64,000 nt of DNA from Peribacillus saganii (GCF_003429095.1 NZ_QVTE01000015.1:99965-163964), one strand, 5' to 3'; shown: positions 27,823 through 38,295, counted from the stretch's first letter. Notes: generated by a model not told the origin, from the sequence alone. Program-made: numbers and translations.

Positions 27823-29235
27823 TTACTTGATTTCCTGCTCGTGATGCAGGTGAGGCAATTTTTTTTCCTCACCTTTTTTCGCCTTTGGTCCCTGGTTTTC
27901 AGGGCGGACCAAGTCATATACCGCTGTTCCCACAATCTCGGCAACGTCCTGAAGCTTTTCTTTACTGATTTTATCAATTGTATCATCCGGAGTGTGGTAC
28001 CAAGGCTCCAGTGGTCTATGGATAAAGGATGCTGCCGGAATTCCAACTTCAGTGAATGACACATGGTCGCTGCTTCCACCCAGTTCAAGAGGCGTTGCTT
28101 CACCATTTAAGCGGGCACTTGATTCCTGGGCTGCATCTGACACGATATTAGGATTACCGTCAGCCACGTTGATCACAAGGTCCCCTGCATCCCTGCTGCC
28201 CACCATATCGAGATTAAAGTAGCCGACGAAACGATTCTTTTCCTCTTCTGAAAGCTGGCTTGCATAATACTCTGATCCAATCAACCCGAGCTCTTCAGCT
28301 CCAAATGTAATGAATCTCAGCTCTGTATTAGTCGGCAAATCCTTCAATACACGGGCAAGCTCGAGTGTCATTGCTGTCCCGGAAGCATCATCATTCGCTC
28401 CAGGTGCTCCCTGTACAGAATCATGGTGTGCTCCAATCGCGACAATGCCGTTAGTGGCTTTGTTTTTATTGGTGGGTGCCTTTGTAGCGATAACATTATG
28501 GGAAGTCTTCATGCCTCCCTCAGCACCTTCAATATTAATAGTTGCTGTCCGGGATTCTCCTTTGCTTAAAGACTCAGTAAGAGCCTGTCCCACTTCCTGA
28601 GTAACACCAACAACAGGAACATAGTCATCATTTGGAACACCCAGTGTACCATTGATTACCCCTTCTGCATTGTTAAAAATGATGACTCCCTTGGCACCTG
28701 CTTTGGCAGCATTTAATACCTTATCAGCAAACGATATGGAACCTCGCTGTATAAGAGCAATTTTACCTCTTAAGTCTTTATCAGCAATATCAGCAATATC
28801 AGCATCCGTACCTAAACCAACATAAACCAGATCACCGGTAACATTCCCATCCATACCATAAGTAAAAGATCTTGGGTCAAGCTCGCCCGAATAATCGCTT
28901 ATCTTCAATTCAACAGTTTCTGGTGCAGTATAGCCATAAAACTCGAATTCCTGAAGCTCCGTTTTGTAGCCATACGATTCGAATTGCTCTTTCACAAACT
29001 GAATCGCATTTTGCTCTGCCGCTGTTCCTGCTACACGCGGAGTCTGTGAGAGATATTCAATATTGTTATAAATATTATCGACATTGATATTGTTAATGAC
29101 TTTGTTGTCAAACACTTTAAATGGCTGCGAGTGCTGTGATTCCACAGCCTTTGCATATATAGCTTGTGTCCCTAGAGAACTGAACGCTAATCCTGCAGCT
29201 AAGGTGAAGGTTAGTAACGACTTCTTCTTTTTCAT
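27823..29235 (-). CDS. Secreted M28 family aminopeptidase (YwaD-like)
   Basis: 470 residues. A Sec signal peptide (MKKKKSLLTFTLAAGLAFSS, cleavage near AIYAKA) is followed by a PA domain inserted at about 130-250 (LRGKIALIQRGSISFADKV). The M28 zinc peptidase core has GAHHDSVQGAPGANDDASG (His and Asp ligands), FGAEELGLIGSEYYA (catalytic Glu and ligand Glu), a DMVGSRD ligand and SSDHVSF (final His). ATG 29235 follows AGGAGG. Full length; it resembles B. subtilis aminopeptidase YwaD and scavenges peptides outside the cell. Confidence 0.92.
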   Translation of the reverse strand: MKKKKSLLTFTLAAGLAFSSLGTQAIYAKAVESQHSQPFKVFDNKVINNINVDNIYNNIEYLSQTPRVAGTAAEQNAIQFVKEQFESYGYKTELQEFEFYGYTAPETVELKISDYSGELDPRSFTYGMDGNVTGDLVYVGLGTDADIADIADKDLRGKIALIQRGSISFADKVLNAAKAGAKGVIIFNNAEGVINGTLGVPNDDYVPVVGVTQEVGQALTESLSKGESRTATINIEGAEGGMKTSHNVIATKAPTNKNKATNGIVAIGAHHDSVQGAPGANDDASGTAMTLELARVLKDLPTNTELRFITFGAEELGLIGSEYYASQLSEEEKNRFVGYFNLDMVGSRDAGDLVINVADGNPNIVSDAAQESSARLNGEATPLELGGSSDHVSFTEVGIPAASFIHRPLEPWYHTPDDTIDKISKEKLQDVAEIVGTAVYDLVRPENQGPKAKKGEEKKLPHLHHEQEIK

Positions 29236-29363
29236 CAAATACCTCCTAAAATAGTAAAATAGTTATTACAGTAATAGATTACAAATTTCTGAAAATATAA
29301 ATAAGTTAATATCTTCCTATTTTAATATAAGAAAATAGAATCATTGTTTGATAATTACCAATC

Positions 29364-29402
29364 AAAAAAGACCCATCCAATCAGCAGCTGGAGCGGGTCT
29401 TC
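29364..29402 (-). terminator. Terminator of the GGDEF/EAL gene
   Basis: AAGACCC (29369-29375) pairs with GGGTCTT (29395-29401); on the minus strand the stem runs into TTTTTTG. Confidence 0.75.
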
Positions 29403-29460
29403 TTTCGATCTGGCTAAGGCACTAGTTGAAACAGATATATCATGGAAGTTTTAACGCACC

Positions 29461-32421
29461 TTAGGATTTTATCGAGATGATATATTGCTTCTTATCTTCA
29501 ACAAGTAGACTATCTTGGAAACGCGGGGATTTCAGGATTTCGTTATTTAATTTGTTCAGCAAGGTAAAGATTTTTTCCCGCTCGTTTTCATTTACGGAAA
29601 ATTCCAATCCGTACTCATAAATATGGTCGGCCCATTCACCTTGCCAAACGATATGCCCTTCCACTTTGAAGGGTTGCCCTAGAATTTCTGTCATGATCTT
29701 CAATGTGATATCAGGCTGGACAGGCATTTTGATATGAGAAAGAAAATGAACGCCTCCAGGGCCGATATTATCCACTACTATTTTTGTCTGCCCCAATGAG
29801 ATGGTTTTCCCCTTGATTTTTGTGATGGTCATATCCGCTAACAAAGGGTGCGGAAGGTTGATCCGAAAAAATCGCCTTCTATTTTCCACTGGCGGTGCAG
29901 AGGATTTCGACGTATCAGGATATGCGATGCCTTCGTTTAAAATCCGCTGGAATTCGGACTCACCTACAGGTTTGCTGAATAAATACCCTTGGAGTTCGTC
30001 GCAATCCAATTCGCGTAATCGCCTTAGTTGCTCTGTCGTTTCCACCCCCTCGGCAACTACCTTCATTTGTAATCCATGAGCCATTTGGATAATGGACTTC
30101 GTCAGGATATCATCCTGTTTGTTTGCCGTTATATTCTGGATGAAGGAACGGTCGATTTTGATGAAATCAAAGTTAAAATGTTTTAAATGGGTGATGGAAG
30201 AAAATCCTGTGCCGAAATCGTCCAAAGAAAGTTTGATACCAAGATCCTTGACGAGTTTAGCTGTTTTTTGCACCACCTCTTCATTTTGCATGATTGCGTT
30301 TTCGGTGATTTCAAATTCCAGAAGCTTTGGGTCCAAACCGGTTTCTTTCACAATCAGAGTCAGATCAGAAATCCAGTTGCTTTTTAAAAAACTTTTGGAA
30401 GATATATTTATTGATATCGGGATGACTCGATTTCTCTCCCACTTTTTCATTTGTTTACACACATTGAGAATAACCCAGTTTCCAATGTCGATGATCAATC
30501 CGGATTCCTCTGCTAAAGGGATGAATTCACCGGGAGAAACAAGCCCCCACTCTGGATGCTCCCACCTTATTAAAGCTTCTGCGCTGACTACTTTATTTGT
30601 CTTTACATCTACACGCGGCTGATAGTGGATACGGAATTGATCATTCGCCAAGGCGTGCCGTAGGTCTTTTTCAAGCAGGAAGGATTTATAGGTTTCAATA
30701 TTCTGTGAAGGCAGATAAATTTGATAGTTATCCCTGCCGAGTTCCTTGGCCCGATATAAGGCGGCATCTGCATTTCGTAACAATGTCTCCGCATCGATAC
30801 CGTCTGACGGATAAGTACTGATGCCAATACTTGTGGTGATGAATAACTCATAATCCTGGATCAAAAACGGCTTTTTCACTTCATTGACGATCCATTTGGC
30901 GAAGTGAATCAATTCTTCGACACTGTTATAATTCGTGATGAGCATGGTGAATTCATCTCCGCTCATTCTGTACACGAAGTTTTCGCCCGCAAGCTTCTCA
31001 AGCCGTCTTGATATATGTTTCAATAGCTCATCGCCGACGGAATGTCCCAAAGAGTCATTGATGCGTTTAAACCCATCCATATCCAAATACACGACGGAAA
31101 ATTCGGTTCCATTATCTTTTGACCGTTTGATTAAGGATGATAATTCCAGATCAAATGACCGCCTATTAGGCAAATCGGTGAGGTAATCGTGATGGGCTAA
31201 ATAAACCATTTTTTCTTCGGCATTTTTTTTATCGGTGACGTCTGTCAAAATACCTGTAAGCCTTATGACTTCGCCTATATCATTTGTAATGGGGATCGTA
31301 TCCTCATGAATCCAGCGTATGTCTCCATTTTTATGGATAATCCGATATTCGTGGTGCAAGGACTTGCCAGTTATCAGCATGTCCTGCAAGGCATTATACT
31401 GCGGTACATCTTCCGGAATGATGATTTGTTCCCACTTCATTCGCTTTTTAATGAACTCTTCCGACGAAAAACCGCAAATCTGTTCTACTCCCGCTGAGAT
31501 AAATCTGAATTTGCCTGCGATCACGTCTTTTGACCAGACACCGGCATTAATATTACTATAAACGTTTTTAAACTGTTCCTCGCTTTGTTTTAATTGTTCC
31601 TCCGCCACTTTTTTGTCTGTGATGTCATGCACAACACCGATTAACCGGCAAGGCTCATTATTTTCATCCAATACGACATCGGCCTTTTCAAGAATGTTAC
31701 GTTCCCTGCCATCCTGCCTAATCATCCTATACTCGATTTGATAGCTGCTTTTATTTATCAATGCCTGTTTGACCGTTTTATCCATCCGATGTCTATCCTC
31801 AGGATGAATCATGGCGATAAATTTGTCATAAGTAGGAACAAAATATCCATCTGAATTATTAATCCCCATAATCCGGTATATCTGTTTGGACCAAAAAATC
31901 TTTCCATTCCGAAGGTCCGAATCCCAGCTCCCAATATTGGCGGTCATCTGTGCCAGATTTAGCTCGTTTTTCACATTTTTCAAAGCCGCTTCTTTCAGCT
32001 TTAACTCGCTGATGTCCTTTGTAATGGCCAAAGCCCCTATAACCTTATCGGAGGCTTTAATGGGTATGCAGGTGACGCTTGCTTGAACTTCATAACCGTC
32101 CTTATGTAAAAGAGCAGCATCGTAAGAGACAGACATTCCATTAAGAGTTTTGTTAAAGTTTTGAGTTGTGACTTTGAGGTCTGCTTCAGTGAAAAAATCA
32201 TTGAACTTCCCCACTATCTCTTCAGAGTTATACCCAAGCATGCCAGTCATCTTGTTGACAGAAATGACATGGCCGGACACATCGATAATACAAATCATTT
32301 CCGGATGATTATCAAATACATGAAGGAAGGTTTCCCGGCTATAAAGTGCTTTCATGATATTTTGGTCCATCTCATAGGCATTTTTTTGTTTTTTTCTTTG
32401 ATTGACATTGAAAAAAGGCAT
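29461..32421 (-). CDS. PAS-GGDEF-EAL-PilZ cyclic-di-GMP protein
   Basis: 986 residues. Three PAS/PAC modules (about 30-150, 155-275, 280-405) feed a GGDEF domain (about 415-575) whose active-site motif is RMSGDEF, with Ser for the first Gly. The EAL domain (about 590-840) keeps AEALIRWEHP, FEITENAIM, SLDDFGTGFSSI and KIDRSFI, so phosphodiesterase activity is probable. A C-terminal PilZ domain (about 860-975) starts RRFFRINLPHPLLAD, matching the RxxxR c-di-GMP-binding motif. No membrane segments. ATG 32421 is chosen because AGGGG is 7 bases upstream. Monocistronic. Confidence 0.9.
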   Translation of the reverse strand: MPFFNVNQRKKQKNAYEMDQNIMKALYSRETFLHVFDNHPEMICIIDVSGHVISVNKMTGMLGYNSEEIVGKFNDFFTEADLKVTTQNFNKTLNGMSVSYDAALLHKDGYEVQASVTCIPIKASDKVIGALAITKDISELKLKEAALKNVKNELNLAQMTANIGSWDSDLRNGKIFWSKQIYRIMGINNSDGYFVPTYDKFIAMIHPEDRHRMDKTVKQALINKSSYQIEYRMIRQDGRERNILEKADVVLDENNEPCRLIGVVHDITDKKVAEEQLKQSEEQFKNVYSNINAGVWSKDVIAGKFRFISAGVEQICGFSSEEFIKKRMKWEQIIIPEDVPQYNALQDMLITGKSLHHEYRIIHKNGDIRWIHEDTIPITNDIGEVIRLTGILTDVTDKKNAEEKMVYLAHHDYLTDLPNRRSFDLELSSLIKRSKDNGTEFSVVYLDMDGFKRINDSLGHSVGDELLKHISRRLEKLAGENFVYRMSGDEFTMLITNYNSVEELIHFAKWIVNEVKKPFLIQDYELFITTSIGISTYPSDGIDAETLLRNADAALYRAKELGRDNYQIYLPSQNIETYKSFLLEKDLRHALANDQFRIHYQPRVDVKTNKVVSAEALIRWEHPEWGLVSPGEFIPLAEESGLIIDIGNWVILNVCKQMKKWERNRVIPISINISSKSFLKSNWISDLTLIVKETGLDPKLLEFEITENAIMQNEEVVQKTAKLVKDLGIKLSLDDFGTGFSSITHLKHFNFDFIKIDRSFIQNITANKQDDILTKSIIQMAHGLQMKVVAEGVETTEQLRRLRELDCDELQGYLFSKPVGESEFQRILNEGIAYPDTSKSSAPPVENRRRFFRINLPHPLLADMTITKIKGKTISLGQTKIVVDNIGPGGVHFLSHIKMPVQPDITLKIMTEILGQPFKVEGHIVWQGEWADHIYEYGLEFSVNENEREKIFTLLNKLNNEILKSPRFQDSLLVEDKKQYIISIKS

Positions 32422-32439
32422 CAATACACCCCTATCCAA

Positions 32440-33002
32440 CCTATTTAGTCTGGAGAAAATAGGTTAGTTCTTTACTTTTTTATCGTCAGGATGCCATACA
32501 TTTAAATAAATGCAACGTATAATTGGGCCGAATATACTAAAACAACAGTAGAAGAATGTATTTCTTATGTCCTGTTTATTAACATTTAACATCTGAATTC
32601 CTCTGAGATCAGGTTATAAGATTTAAAAAATGGGAGTAAATGTGTCGATATGGAATAACAGCATGTCTGCTGCGTGAGACGATGCTCTGTCAACCGAGTG
32701 ACTTCATGATTTGCACATGCTGCAGCCCAACTGCAGGCATGGAAGAAAGATGCGTAATTTTATTTAAGAATTTGTTAAACGAGCAAACAAGTTACTAAAA
32801 TAAGAGAATTAGCGGACAGTTGTGTTTCACAAAAATTCTTTAAAAGCTTGTAACCTTACCTTTGTTACTGGGTTAAATGCATCTTTAATTAAAGAGAGAA
32901 GATAAAAAAGAGATGACAGGCTGGAATAAATGAGCATTTATCTTGCTTTATAAATTTCTAAAGGCGTATCATTGTTTGGTATGTATTCAAGGAGGCACAT
33001 CA
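32440..33002. other. Gene-free interval
   Basis: About 560 bp between divergent genes. It should contain both promoters. I find no protein-like frame, riboswitch motif or strong terminator. Confidence 0.4.
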
Positions 33003-33911
33003 ATGAAATCACTATCTCGAACAAACACAGCTTTACTTCTCACATTCCTGGTGATCACGTGGGGCATTAATTGGCCATTATCCAAGATGGCACTAAGCTA
33101 TGCACCACCATTATTATTTGCAGGAATTAGAACTATTTTGGGCGGATTTATATTACTTATTTTTGCTCTTCCAAGATATAAGAGTCTTCGCTTTAAAGAA
33201 ACATGGCATTTCTACCTAATTTCAGCTATTCTTAACATCATTCTTTTTTACGGTCTTCAAACGGTTGGCCTTGGTTTTGCTCCAGCAGGATTGTTTTCGG
33301 CCATTGTATTTATAGAGCCAGTATTACTTGGAATTTTTTGTTGGATCTGGCTGGGAGAATCGATGTATCGGTTAAAAATTATTGGTTTAATCCTCGGTTT
33401 CGCAGGCGTAGCCATTATAAGTGCAAGCGGATTTACCGGAGATATATCGGTTATTGGGATTTTATTAGCCCTTGGCTCTGCATTAGCATGGGGATTAGGC
33501 ACGGTCTATGTAAAGAAGACAGGTGACCGAGTTGATTCGATTTGGATGGTTACAATCCAGCTTCTTATGGGCGGTCTTTTTTTAATAACTGTAGGATCAA
33601 GTGTTGAGAGCTGGTCAACTATTCAGTGGGAACTGCCGTTTATTACAAACCTTTTATTCATTTCAACCTTTGTAATAGCCTTTGGATGGCTGGCATTTTT
33701 CACCCTTGTCGGATCTGGAGAAGCGAGCAAAGTCGGCTCCTTCACATTTCTTATCCCGCTGATCGCAATCCTATTCAGTTCTATTTTGTTAAAAGAAGCT
33801 ATTACACTAAATTTAATAGTTGGTCTGATATTTATAGTTATTAGTATATTGTTTGTTAATATTAAACTAAAAACGCAGGCAGTACCTGACTCAGTCAACA
33901 CTAATGTTTAA
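33003..33911 (+). CDS. EamA/DMT family permease
   Basis: 302-residue membrane protein made of two EamA repeats, about ten hydrophobic segments. Segment 1 has FLVITWGINWPLSKMAL, typical of RhaT/YdcZ-type DMT carriers; the second repeat starts near ALGSALAWGLGTVYVKK. ATG 33003 sits 7 bases after AAGGAGG; an earlier ATG at 32943 is less likely. Substrate unknown (amino acids or metabolites are usual). A decayed second copy of its 3' end lies at 26041-26247. Confidence 0.9.
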   Translation: MKSLSRTNTALLLTFLVITWGINWPLSKMALSYAPPLLFAGIRTILGGFILLIFALPRYKSLRFKETWHFYLISAILNIILFYGLQTVGLGFAPAGLFSAIVFIEPVLLGIFCWIWLGESMYRLKIIGLILGFAGVAIISASGFTGDISVIGILLALGSALAWGLGTVYVKKTGDRVDSIWMVTIQLLMGGLFLITVGSSVESWSTIQWELPFITNLLFISTFVIAFGWLAFFTLVGSGEASKVGSFTFLIPLIAILFSSILLKEAITLNLIVGLIFIVISILFVNIKLKTQAVPDSVNTNV

Positions 33912-33987
33912 AAAACTTCTAATCTCGCCGTGTTAGCAGTATGGTCATTTTCACACTTTTCTAAAGTAAACTACAATAATTAACAAA

Positions 33988-34040
33988 AAAGAAACCGTTT
34001 CTTACCACATCAGCTTTGATGAGGTAAGAAGGTTTCTTTT
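33988..34040. terminator. Bidirectional terminator
   Basis: Long imperfect stem: AAGAAACC...TTACCACATCA pairs with TGATGAGGTAA...GGTTTCTT around a GCTT loop, with A and T runs on the two sides. It separates the EamA gene from the convergent yesN-like gene. Confidence 0.8.
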
Positions 34041-34140
34041 CTATTTTTATTTATTCATTATCCCGATAATCGTTATGGACATAACTTTCGTCTGGAGCAG
34101 CTAGTATACACTAAGGCGAATAAACCATGAAGGTATTATT

Positions 34141-35559
34141 TCACTTAATGAAACTATAAATTTCCCTATATTTATTTGGGGTAACGCCGACCTCTTTTTT
34201 AAAAACTTTGATAAAATACTTCACATCATTAAATCCACAAATGCTGCTGATATCATGAATGGTTTTTTGGGTTTCCAAGAGTGCCTTTTTAGCTGCTTCC
34301 AATCTTTTAAGGGTTACAAAATGAATATAATTTATGCCTATTTCGTTTTTAAAAATCACACTTAAATAGGCAGCTGTTATGCCCAATCTTTTTGCCACAT
34401 CCTGCAATGACAAAAATGAATTGGTATAATCCTGTTCAATAATAGCTACTGCTTTTCTCGTAAGATCGGATACTGTTCCTTGCCAGTCAGCACTTATCAT
34501 TTCCAGAAGCGGACTGATTATGGTTTCCAGTACAGAATTAAGTTCTTTATCATTTCTTGCCTTTTTTAGCATGTAAAGAGTATTTCCTGAAGTATTCGCT
34601 GCGAATTTGCTTAAAAAAAGATAATACTGAAAAACAAGGCCCCATTTCTGTTCAAATGTGGTGTATCCTTGCAGTAGCTGTTTCATCTTATCATACACTG
34701 TTTTGACGTTACCCTCTTGCAGCAGCTGAATCCATTGTTTTTCTTGTTCTTTATGTAAAAGAATGGGCTGTATATCATCTTGGTGAAGTGAAAACTCCTG
34801 ATAACGTTTCTGGAAATTGTATTCTGCTTCTTTATAAGCGTCGTAAAAATGAAATGAAGCTGAGTCATATTTCCAACTCATCCCGATCATTGATTTCGTC
34901 TCTAGTTGACTGAATTCATGCTTTAAAAACAAATCAGCAAAAGATTCCGTCTGAAAACCCAACACGTAAATATGATTATTCAAGTAAGAAAGAGCATACC
35001 AATCACGTACATATTCTTGAGAAGATAATGTTTCAGCTGGAATCGGGTTTACTGTGAAAAGCACGATAAATTTCGAAAAAGGCAGCTGGATATCCGGGTT
35101 TCGATTTTCTTCCATTAACAGATTCTCATATAACGTATTTTCAATTAATATCTTATGGAATTTACGCAGTCCTACTCTTTCATTTTCCAGCTCTTCCAAG
35201 AGAGTGCATATAATTCTTTCTAAGTCGGCTGGATCGATTGGTTTTAACAAATAATCAGCGATTCCGTGTCTTATCGCTTGCTGCGCGTAAGTAAATTCGT
35301 TATACCCTGTAATAATGATTACCTTGGGCATCTGTTCAATCACTTCAGGCAATTTATGTATAAATTCCATTCCATTCATTACCGGCATCATGATATCTGT
35401 AAGTATAATATCAGGCTGACAACTGTCCAATGCCTGCAATGCCTCCAGGCCATTCCCGGCAATCCCAACTATTTCGATATCCAGCTCTTCCCAGGGAAGG
35501 ATATTTTCCAGGCCTTTTGCGATCCAAGGCTCATCTTCAACAATCATCAACTTATACAT
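34141..35559 (-). CDS. YesN-like response regulator, AraC HTH
   Basis: 472 residues. Receiver domain 1-120 with acidic pocket VEDEP, phospho-acceptor Asp55 in DIILTDIMMP and Lys in YLLKPI. A long middle region of unknown fold (about 130-360) precedes a C-terminal AraC double HTH: LSLQDVAKRLGITAAYLS and the signature ISSICGFNDVKYFIKVFKK. The ATG follows GGAGG. It overlaps the histidine kinase stop by 8 bp, so translation is coupled. It should activate sugar or solute uptake genes outside the window; none is adjacent. Confidence 0.92.
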   Translation of the reverse strand: MYKLMIVEDEPWIAKGLENILPWEELDIEIVGIAGNGLEALQALDSCQPDIILTDIMMPVMNGMEFIHKLPEVIEQMPKVIIITGYNEFTYAQQAIRHGIADYLLKPIDPADLERIICTLLEELENERVGLRKFHKILIENTLYENLLMEENRNPDIQLPFSKFIVLFTVNPIPAETLSSQEYVRDWYALSYLNNHIYVLGFQTESFADLFLKHEFSQLETKSMIGMSWKYDSASFHFYDAYKEAEYNFQKRYQEFSLHQDDIQPILLHKEQEKQWIQLLQEGNVKTVYDKMKQLLQGYTTFEQKWGLVFQYYLFLSKFAANTSGNTLYMLKKARNDKELNSVLETIISPLLEMISADWQGTVSDLTRKAVAIIEQDYTNSFLSLQDVAKRLGITAAYLSVIFKNEIGINYIHFVTLKRLEAAKKALLETQKTIHDISSICGFNDVKYFIKVFKKEVGVTPNKYREIYSFIK

Positions 35560-36970
35560 TGGAATTCCCTTCCTCCTTAATGAATGGCAATGTCACAATA
35601 ACGGATAACCCGCTAGGTACATTCGGTCTTAGCTGCAAACCAAACTTTTCGCCAAAAGCCATACGAATCCGCGAATTGACATTGTAAATTCCAATTTTTT
35701 GCTTTTTGAGTTCACCTTCTTCTAACGACCAATCCCATGAAGCCATCGCGTTATTGATTTCCGTTAACTTCTCTGCATCCATTCCTCTGCCATTGTCCTT
35801 TACTTCAATCACTGCATTGCCATCTTTCCGAGCAGCACGAATGAAAATGATGCCATTGCTGGCCATGTTTTGAAACGCATGTACAAAGCAATTTTCAATA
35901 ATCGGCTGCAGACTTAGCTTCACCATTTTACAATCCATGATTTCCGGATCATAGTCACTTTGCTTTTGTATGTTCCCATTAAAACGGATAAGCTGTACGT
36001 TCAGATAATTTTCAACATGATTGATTTCATCTCGAATATGAACGTATTTATTATCCATATTAGAATTGTACCGAAACATTTTTGATAATGACATGCTTAA
36101 TTCAGAGATGATCGGCACCTTCTCAACTCTGGCAATTGAATTTATCGTTTCTAACGTATTATATAAAAAATGAGGGTTGATTTGAGATTGTAGAGCAAGG
36201 AATTTCGCTTCGTTGGTTTTAATTCGGAATAAATACTCATAATGCATGTGTGATTTCAATTTTTCTACGATCTTATTAAAACTGAGAGTGATTTGCCAGA
36301 TCTCATCTTTTATGAATACTTTCTTCTGTATTTCAATGTCAAAGTTCCCAATTTCAATTTTTTGCATGGTTCTTGTTAATTTATGTATCGGTGACGTGAG
36401 ATGATTAGATAGCACAAAAATTAAGAACACAACTAATATAATGCTGACTGTAATAAGAGCGACCATCAGTTTTTCGACGTATTCGATTTTCTTGAATATA
36501 TTGTCAGTTGGTGTGAAAACCACTAGATACCATTCTGTCATCGGATTAAACGAATAGATTGCCAATCTCTCCACTTGCAAATAACTCGCAAGATAATTTC
36601 CACTCCCTGCTTTGCTGTCAATAGCTTTTGCATGCAGCTTTTTACCAGCCATATGCGAATTCGTAGAGTAAATGACCTTCCCCTTGCGATCAGAAAGTAT
36701 GATTTCGCTTCCTTGCCCTATTACCGAATTTGCCAATGAATAATAAATCATCTTGCGCTGCTCCTTTGAACCTTCAGTGTCGATTTCGGTATCTTTAAAT
36801 AACGTAAGCATATTATTCGCCTGGGTTACAATTTCCTGATTAGACTCAATAATATTAGTACGCAGTTTTTGAACCAAAAATTGATAGGCTATGGTATCAA
36901 CTACCAGAATGGGGATAATTGTCAGGATTGAATAGAGAATAATATATTTGTACTTGATGCTTATAAACAA
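35552..36970 (-). CDS. YesM-like sensor histidine kinase
   Basis: 472 residues. Two membrane segments (about 8-30 and 168-190) flank an extracellular sensor. HAMP follows (about 190-245), then the His_kinase domain with QSQINPHFLYNTLETINS (phospho-accepting His) and a HATPase_c with VEVKDNGRGMD and IYNVNSRIRMAFG. The start is TTG 36970 with GGGG 8 bases upstream. The gene lies between the binding lipoprotein and the regulator, so it probably reads ligand-loaded lipoprotein at the membrane, as in AraPST-type three-component sensors. Confidence 0.9.
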   Translation of the reverse strand: MFISIKYKYIILYSILTIIPILVVDTIAYQFLVQKLRTNIIESNQEIVTQANNMLTLFKDTEIDTEGSKEQRKMIYYSLANSVIGQGSEIILSDRKGKVIYSTNSHMAGKKLHAKAIDSKAGSGNYLASYLQVERLAIYSFNPMTEWYLVVFTPTDNIFKKIEYVEKLMVALITVSIILVVFLIFVLSNHLTSPIHKLTRTMQKIEIGNFDIEIQKKVFIKDEIWQITLSFNKIVEKLKSHMHYEYLFRIKTNEAKFLALQSQINPHFLYNTLETINSIARVEKVPIISELSMSLSKMFRYNSNMDNKYVHIRDEINHVENYLNVQLIRFNGNIQKQSDYDPEIMDCKMVKLSLQPIIENCFVHAFQNMASNGIIFIRAARKDGNAVIEVKDNGRGMDAEKLTEINNAMASWDWSLEEGELKKQKIGIYNVNSRIRMAFGEKFGLQLRPNVPSGLSVIVTLPFIKEEGNSNV

Positions 36971-37090
36971 GGAACATACCCCTTTTGATGGAAAATCAAC
37001 ATATTATGTTTTTTTAGCATGGAAATTTAATATTTTATGTAATTCATCTGTAATCTCTCTTTTATATGTAAATATTTCTGTCCTTTGCTA

Positions 37091-38146
37091 CTAGTATTCA
37101 GGTAATCCTTTATCTCGAAACTGCTGAATATTTTCATTTGTAACATATGGAGTTCCTGGCAGAACTGGATCCTTTGTTAAATCAATGATCTTATTGACTT
37201 CTTTACCTTCAAATGATGCAAAGACCGCTTCGATTGCACGTTGAACTTCTTTATACGGAAGCATGATGGTACTCATTTCAATGAGCCCGTCCTCAAGTGC
37301 TTGGAAAGCCCATTGGTCTCCCCCGAAATCGTAAATCTTAATATTATTCCGATTTGCCGCTCTAACTGCTTCAGCAGTACCAACCGTCACTCCTGAATAA
37401 TTAGAGAATATCACCTTTAGATCCGGATTTGATTGGACAATGTTTTGAGTGACTTCAAAGCTTTGGTTCGAAGTGTAATCGGTTTCAAAGAAACCTATCA
37501 ATTTCCATTGCGGGTACTCCTGGAGCATCTGAGCAAATGCTTTCCTCATATTGATTGCATTTGAACTTGTTTCCGGACCTGAAATAGCTGCTATTTTGCC
37601 GCCTTCCGGGTTATCTGTAAAAATCTTGCGTACAATGCCTTCATACACATCATATTGTTGTCCGCTTACAAAAGTTACTGTTCCTTTATGCCAATCTTTG
37701 GCACCACACATGGTGGAATTGATAACTGCAATTGTGATCCCCTTGTTAATAGCATCCTTTGTGACAAGATCGCACAATTTTTCACCATCAGTAGATTGTA
37801 CAACAAATGCATCATATTTATTTGCCTCAATTGCCGTTTGAACCTGATAATATTGTTTCGCCGGATCTAACTGCCCATCAAATATGTCGATATCTGCCCC
37901 AAAATTCAATGCGGTTTCTTCAGCAGCTGAAATGCCTGCCTGCAGATAGGTATTGCTCGCACCCGCCGAGAAATAGGCAATGCGCGGCTTATCTGCTTTA
38001 AAATTCTTTTTAGCCGCAGGTTGACCGGTATGAGTTGTCTCCGAAGAATTAACCTTTGTTGCTTCAAATGCTTTTCCTGAACTAAAATTACAGGCTGTCA
38101 GGAATAAACTAAAGATTAAAACAATTAACGATACTTTTCTACTCAT
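37091..38146 (-). CDS. Sugar-binding lipoprotein (type I periplasmic fold)
   Basis: 351 residues. Lipoprotein signal with lipobox FLTAC (lipid Cys at about 19). The mature part is a ribose/galactose-type binding protein: PRIAYFSAGASNTYLQAG opens domain 1, YDAFVVQSTDGEKLCDL and GKIAAISGPETSSNAINMR mark the interdomain region, and IKIYDFGGDQWAFQALEDG closes it. ATG behind AAGGGG. No ABC transporter genes accompany it; it is first in an operon with a YesM kinase and YesN regulator, suggesting a sensory rather than transport role (inference). Confidence 0.88.
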   Translation of the reverse strand: MSRKVSLIVLIFSLFLTACNFSSGKAFEATKVNSSETTHTGQPAAKKNFKADKPRIAYFSAGASNTYLQAGISAAEETALNFGADIDIFDGQLDPAKQYYQVQTAIEANKYDAFVVQSTDGEKLCDLVTKDAINKGITIAVINSTMCGAKDWHKGTVTFVSGQQYDVYEGIVRKIFTDNPEGGKIAAISGPETSSNAINMRKAFAQMLQEYPQWKLIGFFETDYTSNQSFEVTQNIVQSNPDLKVIFSNYSGVTVGTAEAVRAANRNNIKIYDFGGDQWAFQALEDGLIEMSTIMLPYKEVQRAIEAVFASFEGKEVNKIIDLTKDPVLPGTPYVTNENIQQFRDKGLPEY

Positions 38147-38295
38147 TATCCTATTCCCCTTATCAAATATCGTTTAATTGGTTATGTTAAATATCTCTAT
38201 TAACAATTGTACGGATAAGAAGTTTGAATTAACAGGCTTTTTTATAAATTGTTGGTACCAATTTTTGTTGAGCGGTATGATTAACGATTTAATAA

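Noticed and set aside
27654..28106. 150-codon minus-strand frame overlapping the M28 peptidase 3' end
   Set aside because: It lies in another frame of a well-supported gene and crosses its terminator; no family motif.
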